Origin: Scalesia atractyloides
Lineage: Eukaryota > Streptophyta > Magnoliopsida > Asterales > Asteraceae
Length of the DNA: 64,000 bases
NCBI GenBank assembly: GCA_947069175.1
Contig: CAMTDV010000013.1
Coordinates: forward strand, 25,857,857-25,921,856
Direction of reading: 5' to 3'
Shown here: positions 35,400-47,400 of the stretch, piece by piece
Layout: each line of letters begins with the position of its first letter
Numbering within the stretch: position 1 is the stretch's first letter
Notes under the pieces: generated by a model
What the model was told of the DNA's origin: nothing
Databases searched by the model: none
What the model saw: the letters and a program-made list of their open reading frames with translations, nothing else
Position numbers and translations under genes: made by a program

Positions 35400-36120
35400 C
35401 AATAATTTTAAATAATAATTATCCTGTTTCTCTATTCTATGAAATATTATTATTGAATCATAATTTCAGTTTATCTCTTATTTGTTTAATCTTTTTTTAA
35501 ACTATTTCCTTAATTTTTCCGCTTATTAATAACCTTTTATTTTTTTTCGCTTATCCTTTTTGTTTCCATCTTTGATCCAACCTCATGTAATATACAAGTT
35601 TATAACCTTATAATTTTGTCTAATATACATGTTTTCTAACTTTATAATAAACAAAAAACAAAGTAAAATGTTATAACAACTAAATTGTACATCAATGTTC
35701 TTTTTTTAAAAGCATATTAAGATGACTGTATATATTACGAGATTACATTATATTTATTCAACTTATGTAATATACGCATTTATTCAACTCGTATAACACA
35801 TAAGTGTTTTTTTAAAGATTTTTTTTTATATTTACTATATAAAATTATATTTATTTAACCCATCTAAACACAAGATTCTTACCTACTAATCAATAATAAA
35901 GAGGTAATACAGCTGGTTTCCTAAAGACAATGATGATAAACTCAATACAAACTAGTTTTACACAACCCTAAACATTCTAAAAAATATCCCAATGAAAATT
36001 TATAGAAACAAAATCAAACCGTACATTATAAATCATTTCTCTATTAATGGGACAAAATATCAAAATTATAACAAAATAAAAAAATAACAAGTGTTGAGCG
36101 TGTGTGATGGCACCACTCGT
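35400..36120. other. AT-rich intergenic DNA upstream of DDM1
   Basis: Nothing coding is seen. This is poly-T/A-rich sequence with short repeats of ACTTATGTAATATAC-type words at 35690-35800. Confidence 0.4.
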
Positions 36121-36139
36121 AATTGCATCCTATTTCCAG

Positions 36140-36168
36140 GGCGAAAAGGAAATTCCCACTTTCCCGCC
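36140..36168 (+). promoter_or_regulatory. E2F-type sites upstream of DDM1
   Basis: TTTCCCGCC at 36160-36168 matches the E2F consensus TTTSSCGC, and GGCGAAAAG just upstream (36141-36149) resembles a second, inverted site. They lie about 250 bases before the DDM1 ATG. This would fit S-phase expression, when new DNA must be remethylated. It rests on motif matches only. Confidence 0.4.
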
Positions 36169-36413
36169 CACACCTCGATCAGACAATCCCATTAATAAAT
36201 GATAATCCCTCATCTTCCACTTTCAAACCCTCATTTCCACTCTCCATTTCTTCCGGAACCACTCTCATCCTGCACAAATCAAGTAAGTTCAACTCACTAA
36301 TCCACTATAATCTCCACTAATTTCATCCGACAATGTATCATTTTCTTCATGAACGTCTTGATCTGTACGCATCGTGTGTTTTTTTCTGTCTTTTCTAGGG
36401 TTTTGAGTGAGAG

Positions 36414-39400
36414 ATGGTGCCGAAAAATGAAGCCACTGAAGAGCCGTTGGCAGATTCTCCGACTTCTGTGCTTGAAGATGAGGTGTGGTGTTTTTTTTAT
36501 ACTGTATCTGTTGTTTTTTGATTTTGTGTACTGTGTGTTACTGTGTGTGTGTGTTTGTTGTTTATGATTTTTGAAAAAGGAGTAGGTTGTGATGTGAGTG
36601 TTTGTGCTGTGTGGAAGCTCTGGCGTGGGTGTAGGTTGTGTAATTTTGAATTTTAAATGGTTACATTTTAGGTTTTTAGGGTTTAGGGTTTAATGATGTG
36701 TTTGTTAAACTGTTTTCTTTGTTCTTACAAATGTTGTATGATTTTGAAGTTAAAGTGCTTTTTTACATTTCAGGTTTTTAGTGTTTAGGGTTCAAGGATG
36801 TGCTGTTTTAAACTTTCTTTGTTTTTGCATATACTGTATAATTTTTGAATCTAAAGTGCTTGATACATATCAGGTTTCTTTAGGGTTTAGGGCTTACTGA
36901 TGTGTTTTTCAAACTGTCTTCTTTTTCTTACAAATCCTGTACAAATTTGAATTTAAAGTGCTTACATTTCGTTTTTAGGGTTTAATGGTGTGTTTTTCAT
37001 ACTGTCCTGTTTGTTTTTAAAATACTTTAGAAATAAGAGCATCTATAATGATTTTGTAATGCTCTGCACTGACATATCAACTATTGTTGTATTCTCTCTG
37101 CTTTAGAAGTTTAAATAGTACTGTTCTTTAGTCTTATTTTCATTGTGGTTTTTGGTTTATTTTGTAGGACATCTGCAAGGAGAAAGTCGCTGTGAAAGTG
37201 GACGAAGAAACATTTCTCGAGGCTAAAAATGGCGACTCTCTTCTCATATCAGATGCAATGGCAGAGGAGGAAAAGAAACTTGAACAACAAAGGCAGTTAG
37301 AAGAAGAAAATGAGAAAAAAGAAGAAGCCACATTGAGCGACACACAATTCACTAAACTTGATGAGCTTCTTACTCAGACTCAGCTTTACTCCGAGTTCTT
37401 ATTGGAAAAAATGGATGACATAACCAACGTATTTTCTTATTTCCCATTTACTTTTATCTTTCGTTCATTATTTTCAAGCTTATAACAGTTTTCGAGTTGC
37501 AGAACGGGCTGGCTGAAGATGTTGAAGAAGAAGTAAAGGAGGAACCGAAGAAAGGTCGTGGCAGAAAAAGAAAGTCTACATCAGAATACAATACAGTAAT
37601 GTTTTATCTTGTTTACATATTCATTCTGTATATATTTTTTCGAGTAAAATGCTATTTTCGTAAGGTTTGACTAGTTTTTTGACTTTGGTCCAAAGGTTTG
37701 TTTTTTTCGCATTTGGATACAAACGGTTTGAAATCTTTCCATTTTCCTCCGGCTCCTTAACTTCATTCATATTTCTCCGTTATATCAGGATTTATTTCGT
37801 CCTTTTTGTTAACTTAAAGGAATTCGATCTTTTTCACTTCACGTAGAAAGGTTGAATACCTCTTTAAGTTACAAAAAAGACAGAAATACACCTGATTTAA
37901 CGGAGAAAAAAAATGCATGAAGTTAACGAGCCGGGTGAAAATGACAAGATTTCAAATCTTTTGGATCCAGATGTGGGAAAACAAACCTTTTGACAAAAGT
38001 TGCAAAACTGGCGAAACCTCAGGGACGAAAACGGCATTCTACTCTATTTTTTTACTTATAATATTAATGTGGTTTTATGCAATATCAGAGGAGGGCCAAG
38101 AAAGCCGTAGCAGCGATGCTTACACGCGATGTTGAAAGCACGCCCTCTAAACACACTAATCTTAGTAAGGAAGAGAAAGCCGAAAAAGAGCAGAATGAAC
38201 TTGTTCCTTTACTAACTGGTGGAAAGTTGAAACCATATCAAATCAAAGGTGTGAAATGGATGATTTCACTTTGGCAAAACGGGCTTAACGGTATTCTGGC
38301 TGATCAAATGGGCCTTGGCAAGACAATACAAACTATCGGTTTTCTTGCACATTTAAAAGGAAAGGGGATGGACGGGCCGTACTTGGTTATCGCGCCTCTG
38401 TCTACACTGTCAAACTGGTTAAATGAGATATCTAGGTATCACTTTTTTGATCCAATACCTAGTTGATATTATATTATAACATTCAATAGTCTAACTTAAC
38501 TAACAAACTTCTTTTCTTGTCTGTGAAGGTTTGTGCCCTCGGTGAATGCGGTTATCTATCACGGTGATAGGAAGACACGGGATGAAATAAGGAGTAAGAA
38601 AATGCCAAAAACCGTAGGAGCGAGTTTTCCTATAGTAATTACCTCATATGAAGTAGCCATGAATGATGCTAAGAAATACTTGAGACATTACAACTGGAAG
38701 TATCTTGTGGTTGATGAGGTAATCGGTTTTCTTCGTGCTTCTATTTTTAACCACTTAAAAACTGTATGATGGTATCTAGGGCTGCAAACGAACCAAACGT
38801 TTAGCGAACAGTTTGTGAACCGTTTGGTGGGAAGTTTATAAACTAACGAACACGAACAAGAAACTTTCGTTTGTTTATGAATGGACATGAACAGAGGCTG
38901 CCACCACGTTCTTTCATTTATGTTCCTGAACGCTTGGTAACGTGTTTGTTTGTGTTTGATGGTTCATTAGTTATTTTACTTTTTATAGTTTAGTTAAATA
39001 CTTAAGTTTTTCGGAACAAATAAAATATTTAATAAGTAAACTGTATTATATATTTGTTCATAAATGTTTGTTTGTGTTCATTTGTTTCCACTTTTGTTCA
39101 TTTGTGTTCATGAACATTTGTTTGTGTTCGTTGCCTAAAATTAACAAACGAAGACAAACATGTTCATTTCCTTAACAAACAAACACGACAAGGTCTTGTT
39201 TATGTTCGTTCGGTTCGTTTTGCAGCCCTAATGGTATCTGAACCATCATTTTTTTCATGACTTGCAGGGTCACAGATTGAAAAACTCTAAATGCAAGCTA
39301 CTGAGAGAACTAAAGTGGCTGCATGTTGAAAACAAGCTTTTGTTGACCGGCACACCTCTGCAAAACAATTTAGCCGAACTCTGGTCGTTGCTCAACTTTA

Positions 39401-42109
39401 TCTTGCCTGATATTTTCTCATCCCACGAAGAGTTCGAGTCATGGTAAATAAATTCTTTAGTTTATTCCTAAAGTGTTATTTTTGTAATGATTCGTTTGAT
39501 ACGTTATACGTAACAGTATTTTTTTTAAAATAGGTTTGATTTTTCTGGAAAATCCAACACCGAGGAAGCTGAAGAAGGGAGAAAAGCAAAAGTATGTACA
39601 CGTTAGATATGTAAATCAATCCCTCGTCCTTTTTTACATACAAATTTACAAATTTGATGTGCAATTATTGCAGGTGGTAGCAAAATTGCATGCTATATTG
39701 CGTCCGTTTTTGCTCAGGAGAATGAAAGAGGATGTCGAGCTTTCGCTTCCCCGCAAGAAAGAGATTATACTTTATGCTCATCTTACCGAGCATCAAAAGA
39801 ATTTTCAGGACCATTTAGTCAACAAGACACTCGAAGCGTATCTGCGAGAGAAAGTGGACACTGGTACCATATACACATGTTTTTCTGATATATTAATAAT
39901 AACCTTTTTGACTTTTGACCCAATACCCATAAATCCATGATTAGCGTTTGTCTAATGCGTTCAGGCAAACAAGATTTTAGTTTTAGTGGTTAATGTTTGT
40001 ATTTTGATACTTTGTAGGTCGCGGTGTGAAAGGAACACTTCAAAATGTCATGATTCAGCTCCGGAAAAATTGCAACCATCCTGACCTTTTAGAGGCAGCT
40101 TTTGAGGGTTCATGTATGTCATTTTCACTACTAATTATATTTGTATAACTTTTCGAGAAAATTAATAAAATTTATTTGTTTGTAATTATATTCTACAGGT
40201 TTTTATCCGCCTGTAGAAGAGATAGTCGGGCAGTGTGGAAAATTTCAGTTGTTGGAAAGATTGCTGCAAAAGTTGCTTCCTCGCAAACACAAGGTGAGCC
40301 ACATATAACATATTAATATCAGTATTAGGACACTTTTGATTAGGGCTGCAAACTGAACGAACACCAACGAGGCCTTGTTCGTGTTTTAAGGAAATACATG
40401 TTGTCACGAACAGTTGGTGAATACTTAAAGAGATTTCTGTTCGTGTTCGTTCATTAAGGAAATGAACTTGTTTGCCTTTGTTCGTTAATTTTAGGTACCG
40501 AACATGAATACGTACCGAACGGGAATTCATTTTTGTGTTCTTTCATTGAAGAAATGAACTTGTTTGTGTTCGTTCGTTAATATTGGGTTCCGAAAACAAA
40601 CGAATGTTCATGAAAGCGCACGAACACAAGCGGGCATTAATGCATACAAATGAACACACATAAGTGTTTATGAGCTAAAACGAAAACAAACTAATGATCA
40701 TGAACACAAACAAACATAGATAAATAAAACTTATAAAACCCCACACACAAAACGGACACAAATAAATGCAGACACAAACAAACACGTTACTGAACGTTCA
40801 TGAACATAAATGAACGAACACAGCGTGTTCGTTCATTTATTAAATGGACGAACACAAACAAACTTCCCCTCGAACGGTTCATGAACCGTTTGCTGAAAGC
40901 TCAGTTCATTTGCAGCCCTACTTTTGATATTGTAAGTTTTACCATTTCTTTGTTTCTTTTGATTGTTAAACTCGTTATTGATTTTGATAAACAGGTTTTA
41001 ATCTTCTCTCAGTGGACAAAGGTTCTTGATATAATGCATTACTACTTCAGTGAGAAAGGTATGCCGGTATGCAGAATTGATGGCAGTGTGAAACTGGAGG
41101 ATAGAAGACAACAGGTAAGCACAGCTCAGAGAACTTTTTATGTATGGTTCATTTACTATTTGTTAGTTAGACTTTGGTTGATTCAACTTACCATTATATA
41201 ATTTGGTTTCTTTTACAATTATGCAATAACAGATCCAGGACTTTAATGATGTGGACAGCGAGTATAGAATCTTTCTTCTGAGCACTCGGGCTGGTGGGCT
41301 GGGAATCAATCTTACTTCAGCGGATACTTGCATATTATATGACAGTGACTGGGTAAACTATTCGGGTTTTTATGTTTACTTGACCCGTTAAACCTTTATA
41401 CTCAAAATTGACCTGTTTATCTCTGGTAACATTTTATATAATTTCACCCGATGCCCTTTTTAACCTTTTGTCATTATTATGCGTTTGGAGTGCAGAACCC
41501 TCAAATGGATTTACAGGCAATGGATAGATGTCACAGAATTGGCCAAACAAAGCCTGTTCATGTATATAGGCTTGCAACTGCTCTATCTTTTGAGGTATTT
41601 TTTATTTCAACCGTTTTTTAATTTGCTGTTCTCCTTGTTCTTTGAGTAAACATCTTATGTCGAATAATATTTGTAGGGTCGGATGCTGAAACGGGCATTC
41701 AGTAAGCTAAGGCTTGAGCATGTGGTGATTGGTAAAGGTCAATTTCAGCAGGAAAGAATAAAAAACAATGAAGTTTTGGATGTATGTATTTGTTTTTAAA
41801 GAGAAGTACTGATTACCTACTTGTTTCTCTATTTGTTTACTTACAATGGTTTCCTTTTTTTTGTAGGAAGAGGATATGTTGGCGCTTCTGAGAGACGATG
41901 ACAATCCCGAAGATAAAATGGTGCAGACAGATATAAGTGACGAGGATCTTGAAAAGGTGTTGGATCGAAGTGATTTGATTGCTTCTGGACCTGCAAAGGC
42001 GGATGGGAAACCGAACTATGTGACAAGTACGCTTCCGCTTAAAGGTCCTGGTTGGGAGGTGGTGATACCGACTGCCACTGGAGGAATGCTTTCAACTGTC
42101 AACAACTAA
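36414..42109 (+). CDS. DDM1: ATP-dependent chromatin remodeller DDM1 (SNF2/Lsh class)
   Basis: DDM1 moves nucleosomes so that DNA methyltransferases reach heterochromatin, keeping transposons silent. Exons: 36414-36482, 37168-37428, 37503-37595, 38089-38435, 38529-38718, 39268-39443, 39534-39591, 39674-39863, 40018-40113, 40199-40293, 40995-41114, 41233-41352, 41496-41594, 41677-41781 and 41867-42109. All join in phase to 753 codons plus TAA (Arabidopsis 764). Helicase motifs: I DQMGLGKT (GLGKT at 216-220), II DEGH (319-322, split by intron 5), III LTGTPLQNN (from 346), V STRAGGLGINL, VI QAMDRCHRIGQ (612-622). The N-terminus is acidic and probably coiled (EEEKKLEQQRQLEEENEKK). The tail KGPGWEVV plus GGMLS matches DDM1 closely. 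No catalytic residue is missing. Introns 3, 5 and 10 carry MITEs and intron 1 a tandem repeat. Confidence 0.97.
36661..37023 (+). repeat. Tandem repeat with telomere-like motifs in DDM1 intron 1
   Basis: Units of about 100 bp start at 36661, 36763, 36864 and 36962 (the last partial). Each opens with TTACATTT and GTTTTTAG, then has TTTAGGGTTTA-like words, then GATGTGT, a run like AAACTGTTTTCTTTG, and GAA..TAAAGTGCTT. TTTAGGG matches the plant telomere repeat and the telo-box read in reverse. Divergence between units is about 20-25% by eye, so the array is old. Confidence 0.75.
37642..38044. mobile_element. Mutator-like MITE in DDM1 intron 3
   Basis: The ends GAGTAAAATG and CATTCTACTC begin inverted repeats of at least 130 bp (shared AAAGGTTTGTTTT, GGATACAAACGG/GGATCCAAAAG, TTAACTTCAT). 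The left flank TATTTTTTC and right flank TATTTTTTT form a likely 9-bp target duplication, the Mutator signature. It has the same terminal word as the larger element at 26958-28268. The whole 403 bp lies within the intron; its right end is 44 bases before the exon 4 acceptor. Confidence 0.75.
38777..39230. mobile_element. hAT-type MITE in DDM1 intron 5
   Basis: The ends are TAGGGCTGCAAACGAACC and TTCGTTTTGCAGCCCTA, with a perfect 8-bp target duplication ATGGTATC (38769-38776 and 39231-39238). The interior is built of GTTCGTGTTTGT-type words on both strands. It lies in the intron that separates DE from GH of the DEGH box. Confidence 0.9.
40341..40920. mobile_element. hAT-type MITE in DDM1 intron 10
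   Basis: It is the same family as the MITE in intron 5: the ends are TAGGGCTGCAAACTGAAC and CATTTGCAGCCCTA, with a perfect 8-bp target duplication CTTTTGAT (40333-40340 and 40921-40928). Its 580 bp make up most of the intron; the right end is 74 bases before exon 11. Confidence 0.9.
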
Positions 42110-43027
42110 CCAGTTGTTTCCTGTTTCACCCTTTTGGTTTCGGTTTATTTGCTTTACATGGTCCACGTTTTGGGAAAACTTTGGAATGGTGTTTTTGTGT
42201 AGCGAGAGATGTGATTTTGGGGTCCATGTAATTGAAACTAAGGGAATTGGCTGAAAGAATGCTACGATCTCTTCTTTCATGAAGGGAGAATTTGAAGTGA
42301 CATCTAGTATCTAGTATTATATTTACTACTTTTGGATGGAAGTTAAATTGGTTGACATCACAAAAAGTTATATAGAGACTAAACTACTAAAAGTTAAAAT
42401 CGGTTTTGGTATTTGGAATCGCAACTGGTAATTTTTACCATGTAAGATCATAGGAGTACCCGTGGTGAAACCCATAGTTGTGACAGGTACCCACAGTATG
42501 ATTGTATCTACCGGAGTTACCATTGACCATAGTTACTACTAATGACTAAGTTGTTAACTAGTAGTAACTTGATACTCATAACGAAGACCCCTCAAGGGAT
42601 CTGACCCTTGGATCCATTGGGCAGTGTCCCTTTGAACCTTAGGCCTCCTTGATTATATTTATTTTGATCTTAATACTTCAGTTATAAAAGATAACATTGA
42701 CAAACTACCAAAAAGTCACCAAAAACACTAAAACAATAAATTGGGAATGGTAATTTTCTACAAAAAAGTACAAAAGTAAATTCCAACTTAAAAGAACACG
42801 TAATTCACCTAAATTCTAATTTTAAAAATTCTTTAGAAAAGTACATTTTTGTAGATGATTATTAAACATAACCCTACAACCCTATAATCAATATATGCAT
42901 TTGATAATGTTTAATTTTCTTCCAACTAAAATGGTGTATGAAAGAATGTTAATCAAACTAAACAACATGAACATGAAAACAAACTGAAGCCTACAAACTC
43001 GCAGTTACAAATTCACTCAGCTCTCAT
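42110..43027. other. DDM1 3' flank; no gene seen
   Basis: This is presumed 3' UTR and intergenic DNA. A block rich in GTTACTA/TAGTAACT words near 42520-42570 is a small inverted repeat. No ORF is supported. Confidence 0.4.
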
Positions 43028-43259
43028 TTATCCTGTTACTGTGTGCATAATAACTCTCTTATCGCCATCCTTGCACAGGCCATCGACAGTTAGGATCCGG
43101 TCGCCACAATGAAGATCATGCCATCGTCCTATCCGCCCTTGTGTCACTACCTCCAGCTTTCTTCAAGGAGAACAATTTACTCACAAACCGCCAAGCTCGG
43201 CTGATGTTCTGGTGACCGCACTGATTGTTGTCGGATTCATCGTCATCAACTAGTCGCAT
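43028..43259 (-). pseudogene. Short frameshifted ORF between DDM1 and the Maf gene
   Basis: One - strand frame starts at ATG 43257-43259 and runs 47 codons to a TGA at 43116-43118 (with ISRAWRFVSKLFSLKK). A second frame overlaps it and continues to TAA at 43028-43030 (with GRIGRWHDLHCGDRILTVDG). The switch between frames and the protein-like composition of both suggest one gene fragment with a one-base shift. I do not recognise it. Confidence 0.35.
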
Positions 43260-43499
43260 TGATCTAGAGAGCTTCTCGTATCTGGTGTTGGGTTGATTTC
43301 GGTCTAAAGAGAATGATCTTTTCTCTTTTGGTCAAAACTTGTAGCCAAATCACCCATTTGTTTCTCTAAGAGTCTAAGGTTGTAGTCAAGTTGAATGGAA
43401 TATGTTACTTCAACGGTTGACTTTTCAAATAGTCTTGTTGAGTGGTTGGATTGGAAGCATGCCAGTGAGATACGTCACTTCTGTCATTTTAATTAATTA

Positions 43500-43790
43500 A
43501 TTTGTGCGTGTTATTGTTAAAGTGGAATTGACCGTCGGAAAGCCATCAGAATGTGACACGTGGCGCATGTACGATGGTATATGTGTCCGCAATAATCTCA
43601 CATAGATGTGACATAATTACGCAACATAATCCGTACGCAACCTACTATATTAATAACTACGTAACCTCTGTTTATAATTATGTGCAAAATTGATAACTAC
43701 GAAACCTACGTTTATAATCATGTGCAAACATAATTACGCACATTATACACACAACACCCGTCAACGTTTTTTTAAATGACTTATTTTCCC
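43500..43790. repeat. MITE-like repeat block
   Basis: The unit ATAACTACG.AACCTC.GTTTATAAT.ATGTGCAAA occurs twice in tandem (about 43660 and 43690-43735), among ATTACGCAC words like those of the U1-70K intron 4 MITE. Ends are not clear. Confidence 0.35.
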
Positions 43791-44495
43791 GTAGAATGTA
43801 TAGCAAGACTATTATCAAATCAAGCTATTTTAAATGCTCAATTTTATAATGTAACTTTTCTTTAAAAATCGTATAAAAAAGTAATACGCCTTTAAGAAAA
43901 TGGGAACTCATAAAAAATTAACAATAATAAGCTATTCCAATTTTATCTCTCCAAACCTTTGTTTTATGTTGACGTCGCATCCCTATTTCACCTTAACCAT
44001 TGATTCACTAGATAAACGGCCCATAATCCTTCGTATCATTCGCAGGTTAAGCAAGCCCCCATTTGTACAAATCTTACACACACTACACTTTGGGATGAAT
44101 TTTGACATGTTTGACTTGCTTACTTTTTCATTAAATATTTGACTTAAGTAAATTGACACGTTAGAGATTAAACCCTAACCCAAAACGGTCCATTCCAAGT
44201 TATAATCACCTCTAACAAAATACATTTGTCTCCTTTACATAAGTGCACAAGTTCACACAATGGATCTCCAAATGCTTTTATAAGTAGATGTAAATGCTAA
44301 TAATAAAATAGAGTGAGGGAGATGGACCATTCAGTAAATCTTGATAAGTAGTCAGTAGATATGATTAATGCCACAAATGCAACTAATTTTGCAAGTACAA
44401 CGCAAAATCATAAGTGAATGAATTAGATGGTATTAATATTCCATGGTAATATGCCATGACCTTAGAATAAATGTGGCTATTCGAAGACGGAGAAT
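43791..44495. other. Intergenic DNA before the Maf gene 3' end
   Basis: No gene is seen. It includes the presumed 3' UTR of the - strand Maf gene just left of 44496. Confidence 0.4.
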
Positions 44496-47400
44496 TTAAA
44501 AGTCTTGCACTTTGGCAGCTAAGACTGGAGGGATTCCTCGAGCAACTTCGGGGGAGAGATTTGAGAGTCCCATAACTCCATCCGGAGTTCCAATCTACAA
44601 ATGAGGGAATCGGAGATAAAAAAGTTGTATATTCTATGATGTGCGTGTGTGTGTATGTGTGCACGTGTTGATGGAGTTTGATAGGGAGATACTAACCACA
44701 GTGTCAACAAAGGGAGCCGTTAGGGGATGCTCGAGCATCAATCCTCCAGCAACATTAAGCGTTACCCCATCATCTATCTACCACACCAACCAAATCAAAA
44801 CCATGAAACCGACATATATACATACATACATATACAAATATTCAGTGAACATCATTACAGCACACTAAATTCTTAAGAGAACAAATCTAAACCCTTTAAA
44901 ATCACCAAACTTCTTAGATATACATGCGTAAGATTATGTACATAAGGAACCAACAAATTAATTTGTTGATGTGTTTTTTTTTAGTTTCGTACCGTTTGCC
45001 TACACATGTGTAGGTTATACACATAAACAAACAACCAAACTAATATCTTCATAAAATTTTTTTAGAACTTCAGGAGAGACGAGTAAGAAACAATAAACAT
45101 TCCCCATTTTTCGTTTTTAAATATTTTAAGATTAAAAAAACAAACGGTTCATATTGTTCTGTGTGTTATATAGTGTGTTGCATAGATCCCTCTCTTTCAC
45201 ACATAATATTTCTTTTTGGGCAAGTTTCTGTTTTGAAATTCGTAGCTAATTAATTGTATCGTTACAAAGAACTGACAATACTGATATGGGTATTGGGTCT
45301 ACTAATCTCCTCTCTTTTGTTGACACTTAAATATTGCATTTTCAAGGAACAAAGGAGTGAGTATTGTTTTCTTTTTACATTACCAATCTATCGATGACCT
45401 CATCTGGTATATCATGAAAATAAACCTGCACAACAAGAAGTTTTAACAAAATTTAGTAACAATTCTTAATGGTTAGGGATTTAAGATTCTACATTCTTAA
45501 AAACTAGCCCATTTTTGTTGCGGTCGTACGACGCAAATAGTAAGTTTAACCTTCAATCAAGTCACAGTTTGTTGTGAAGAACAGGTTGTTGATCTTTTAT
45601 TGTTCAATGGTGGGAATTTCAACCAAAGTACTTAAAAAACGCATCGATTTGGTTGTTCTTTATCTCAAACAGGTAAAAAGAGGTTAGATTAAAAAAGGAT
45701 ACGGGTCAAATGGGTCAAACCAACTGGAACCATCCGAAGTTTAATTTTAAGGTATACAAGTATACAACCTCCTAAACAATTTTATTCAAAGATTTAGTTT
45801 ATTGTTTTGTAATAACATCGTTTAGAAATCACAACTAACTATTTGAAATGAAAATACAGAATCGAGATGATGATGATGATGATGTAGAAAAAGGAATACC
45901 TCCGATTTATCCCATCCTTGTTTTCTGATCCCCGTTGAAAGGTTGGTTACGACTACAGATCCTACAACAACTGCACCACCTCCCGAATATCCTGAGAAAG
46001 ATGACAAGACAATCGATGATTTTGTACGTTTGATCACATCAACATTTTAGAGTAAAAGTAGTTGGTAAGAAGCAAACAGAGCAAACCTTTGACAAAATGT
46101 CGCGCTTCTTCTTTGCTCGATGGTTTTTCCCGAATCATCCCTTCATACACCACCACCTCAAATTAAATCAGAATACCATTAAGTTTTATGTGTGTATTAT
46201 TGATGAACAAATTGAGTGCAAATTGTCTTCAGATTGTTCTTGATATATTATTAAGATCTTAACCAACATCATGTGATATTTCATATGCGTTTTATAAACA
46301 ATATATCTCACTTTATCTCGCAATAAAGTAACAATGAAAGAAGAGACAGGAATAGAGCATACTGTGTCGGCTGTTATTAGCAGTGTGGGGCGTGCATTTT
46401 CCTCCTTATGACCTTGAATTCCAAGCCGTGAAACGATGGCGTCGGCCTGATTAGTTTAAAATAAACGTAGTCCATAAATATGAAAAAATCACCGCTTCAT
46501 TTTTACAAGATCAAACCAATATGGTCATTTTGTATTGTAAAGGCTCATTATGTATTGTTCAATAAGTTTAAAATTATCTTAAGGAAAACTTTTCGCATAA
46601 ACCGTGTAAGTTGGAGAATATGGTCATTTTGTACTGAAAAGCTCCCTGTGGGTGTGCAGCACGAAGCATTAGAGCATGATCATAGATAAGAATGTACCTT
46701 TGCCGCGGCTAGAGCCAACACCAGATCCTCTGGCTTTTCCCTCCTGATACTCATCTCATCAATGTCTGCAGCCTAACTCACAAACCAAAATCAATCAATT
46801 TTCTAAATCCCCAAATATTGGACATTGAAAATAGTTTACTTGGTTGTAGGCTTGTAAACGAATCGAACGTACATGAACAATTAAACAAACACGGCTTTTC
46901 TTGTTCGTGTGCGTTCGTTAAGAAATTTAGTGTGCCCATGTTCATGTTCATCTTCGTTTTTAAGTGTATAAACAAACGATTCACAGACGCAAACGAATGA
47001 ACATAGATGGACGGACATAACCGAACCAACACCAACTAAAAGTAAAGGCGAAATTCAATATGTTGGGCCTAAAATATTTATAAAACTACTATAAATTGTA
47101 ACAAGTAATATTTTAACTTCATAAAACTAGACTAAATGGTAATAGGTGATATTTTAAACTCTTAGAACTAGACTAAATTGCAATGAGCCTATTTCTTTTA
47201 AATAAATATATAAACAAACATAATAAATAATTCTACCTGAACGAACATAAACGAAAGAGACATGTGCTCATGTTCGTTTGCTTAGCTAAATAAAAAAAAC
47301 AAATACGTTCATCTCCGTTCATTTAATATATAAACTTCCGCCGAACAGTTCACCGAACATTTTGCAGCCCTACTTGGGTGCCTCACCCATTTCAAAATGT

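Noticed and set aside
38077..38090. ATG at 38077 as start of a separate DDM1-like protein
   Set aside because: The codons before 38089 are intron; the acceptor TATCAG at 38083-38088 joins exon 3 in phase and matches the family.
43900..44142. 80-codon + strand ORF near the Maf gene
   Set aside because: AT-rich, no domain, no splice or promoter support.
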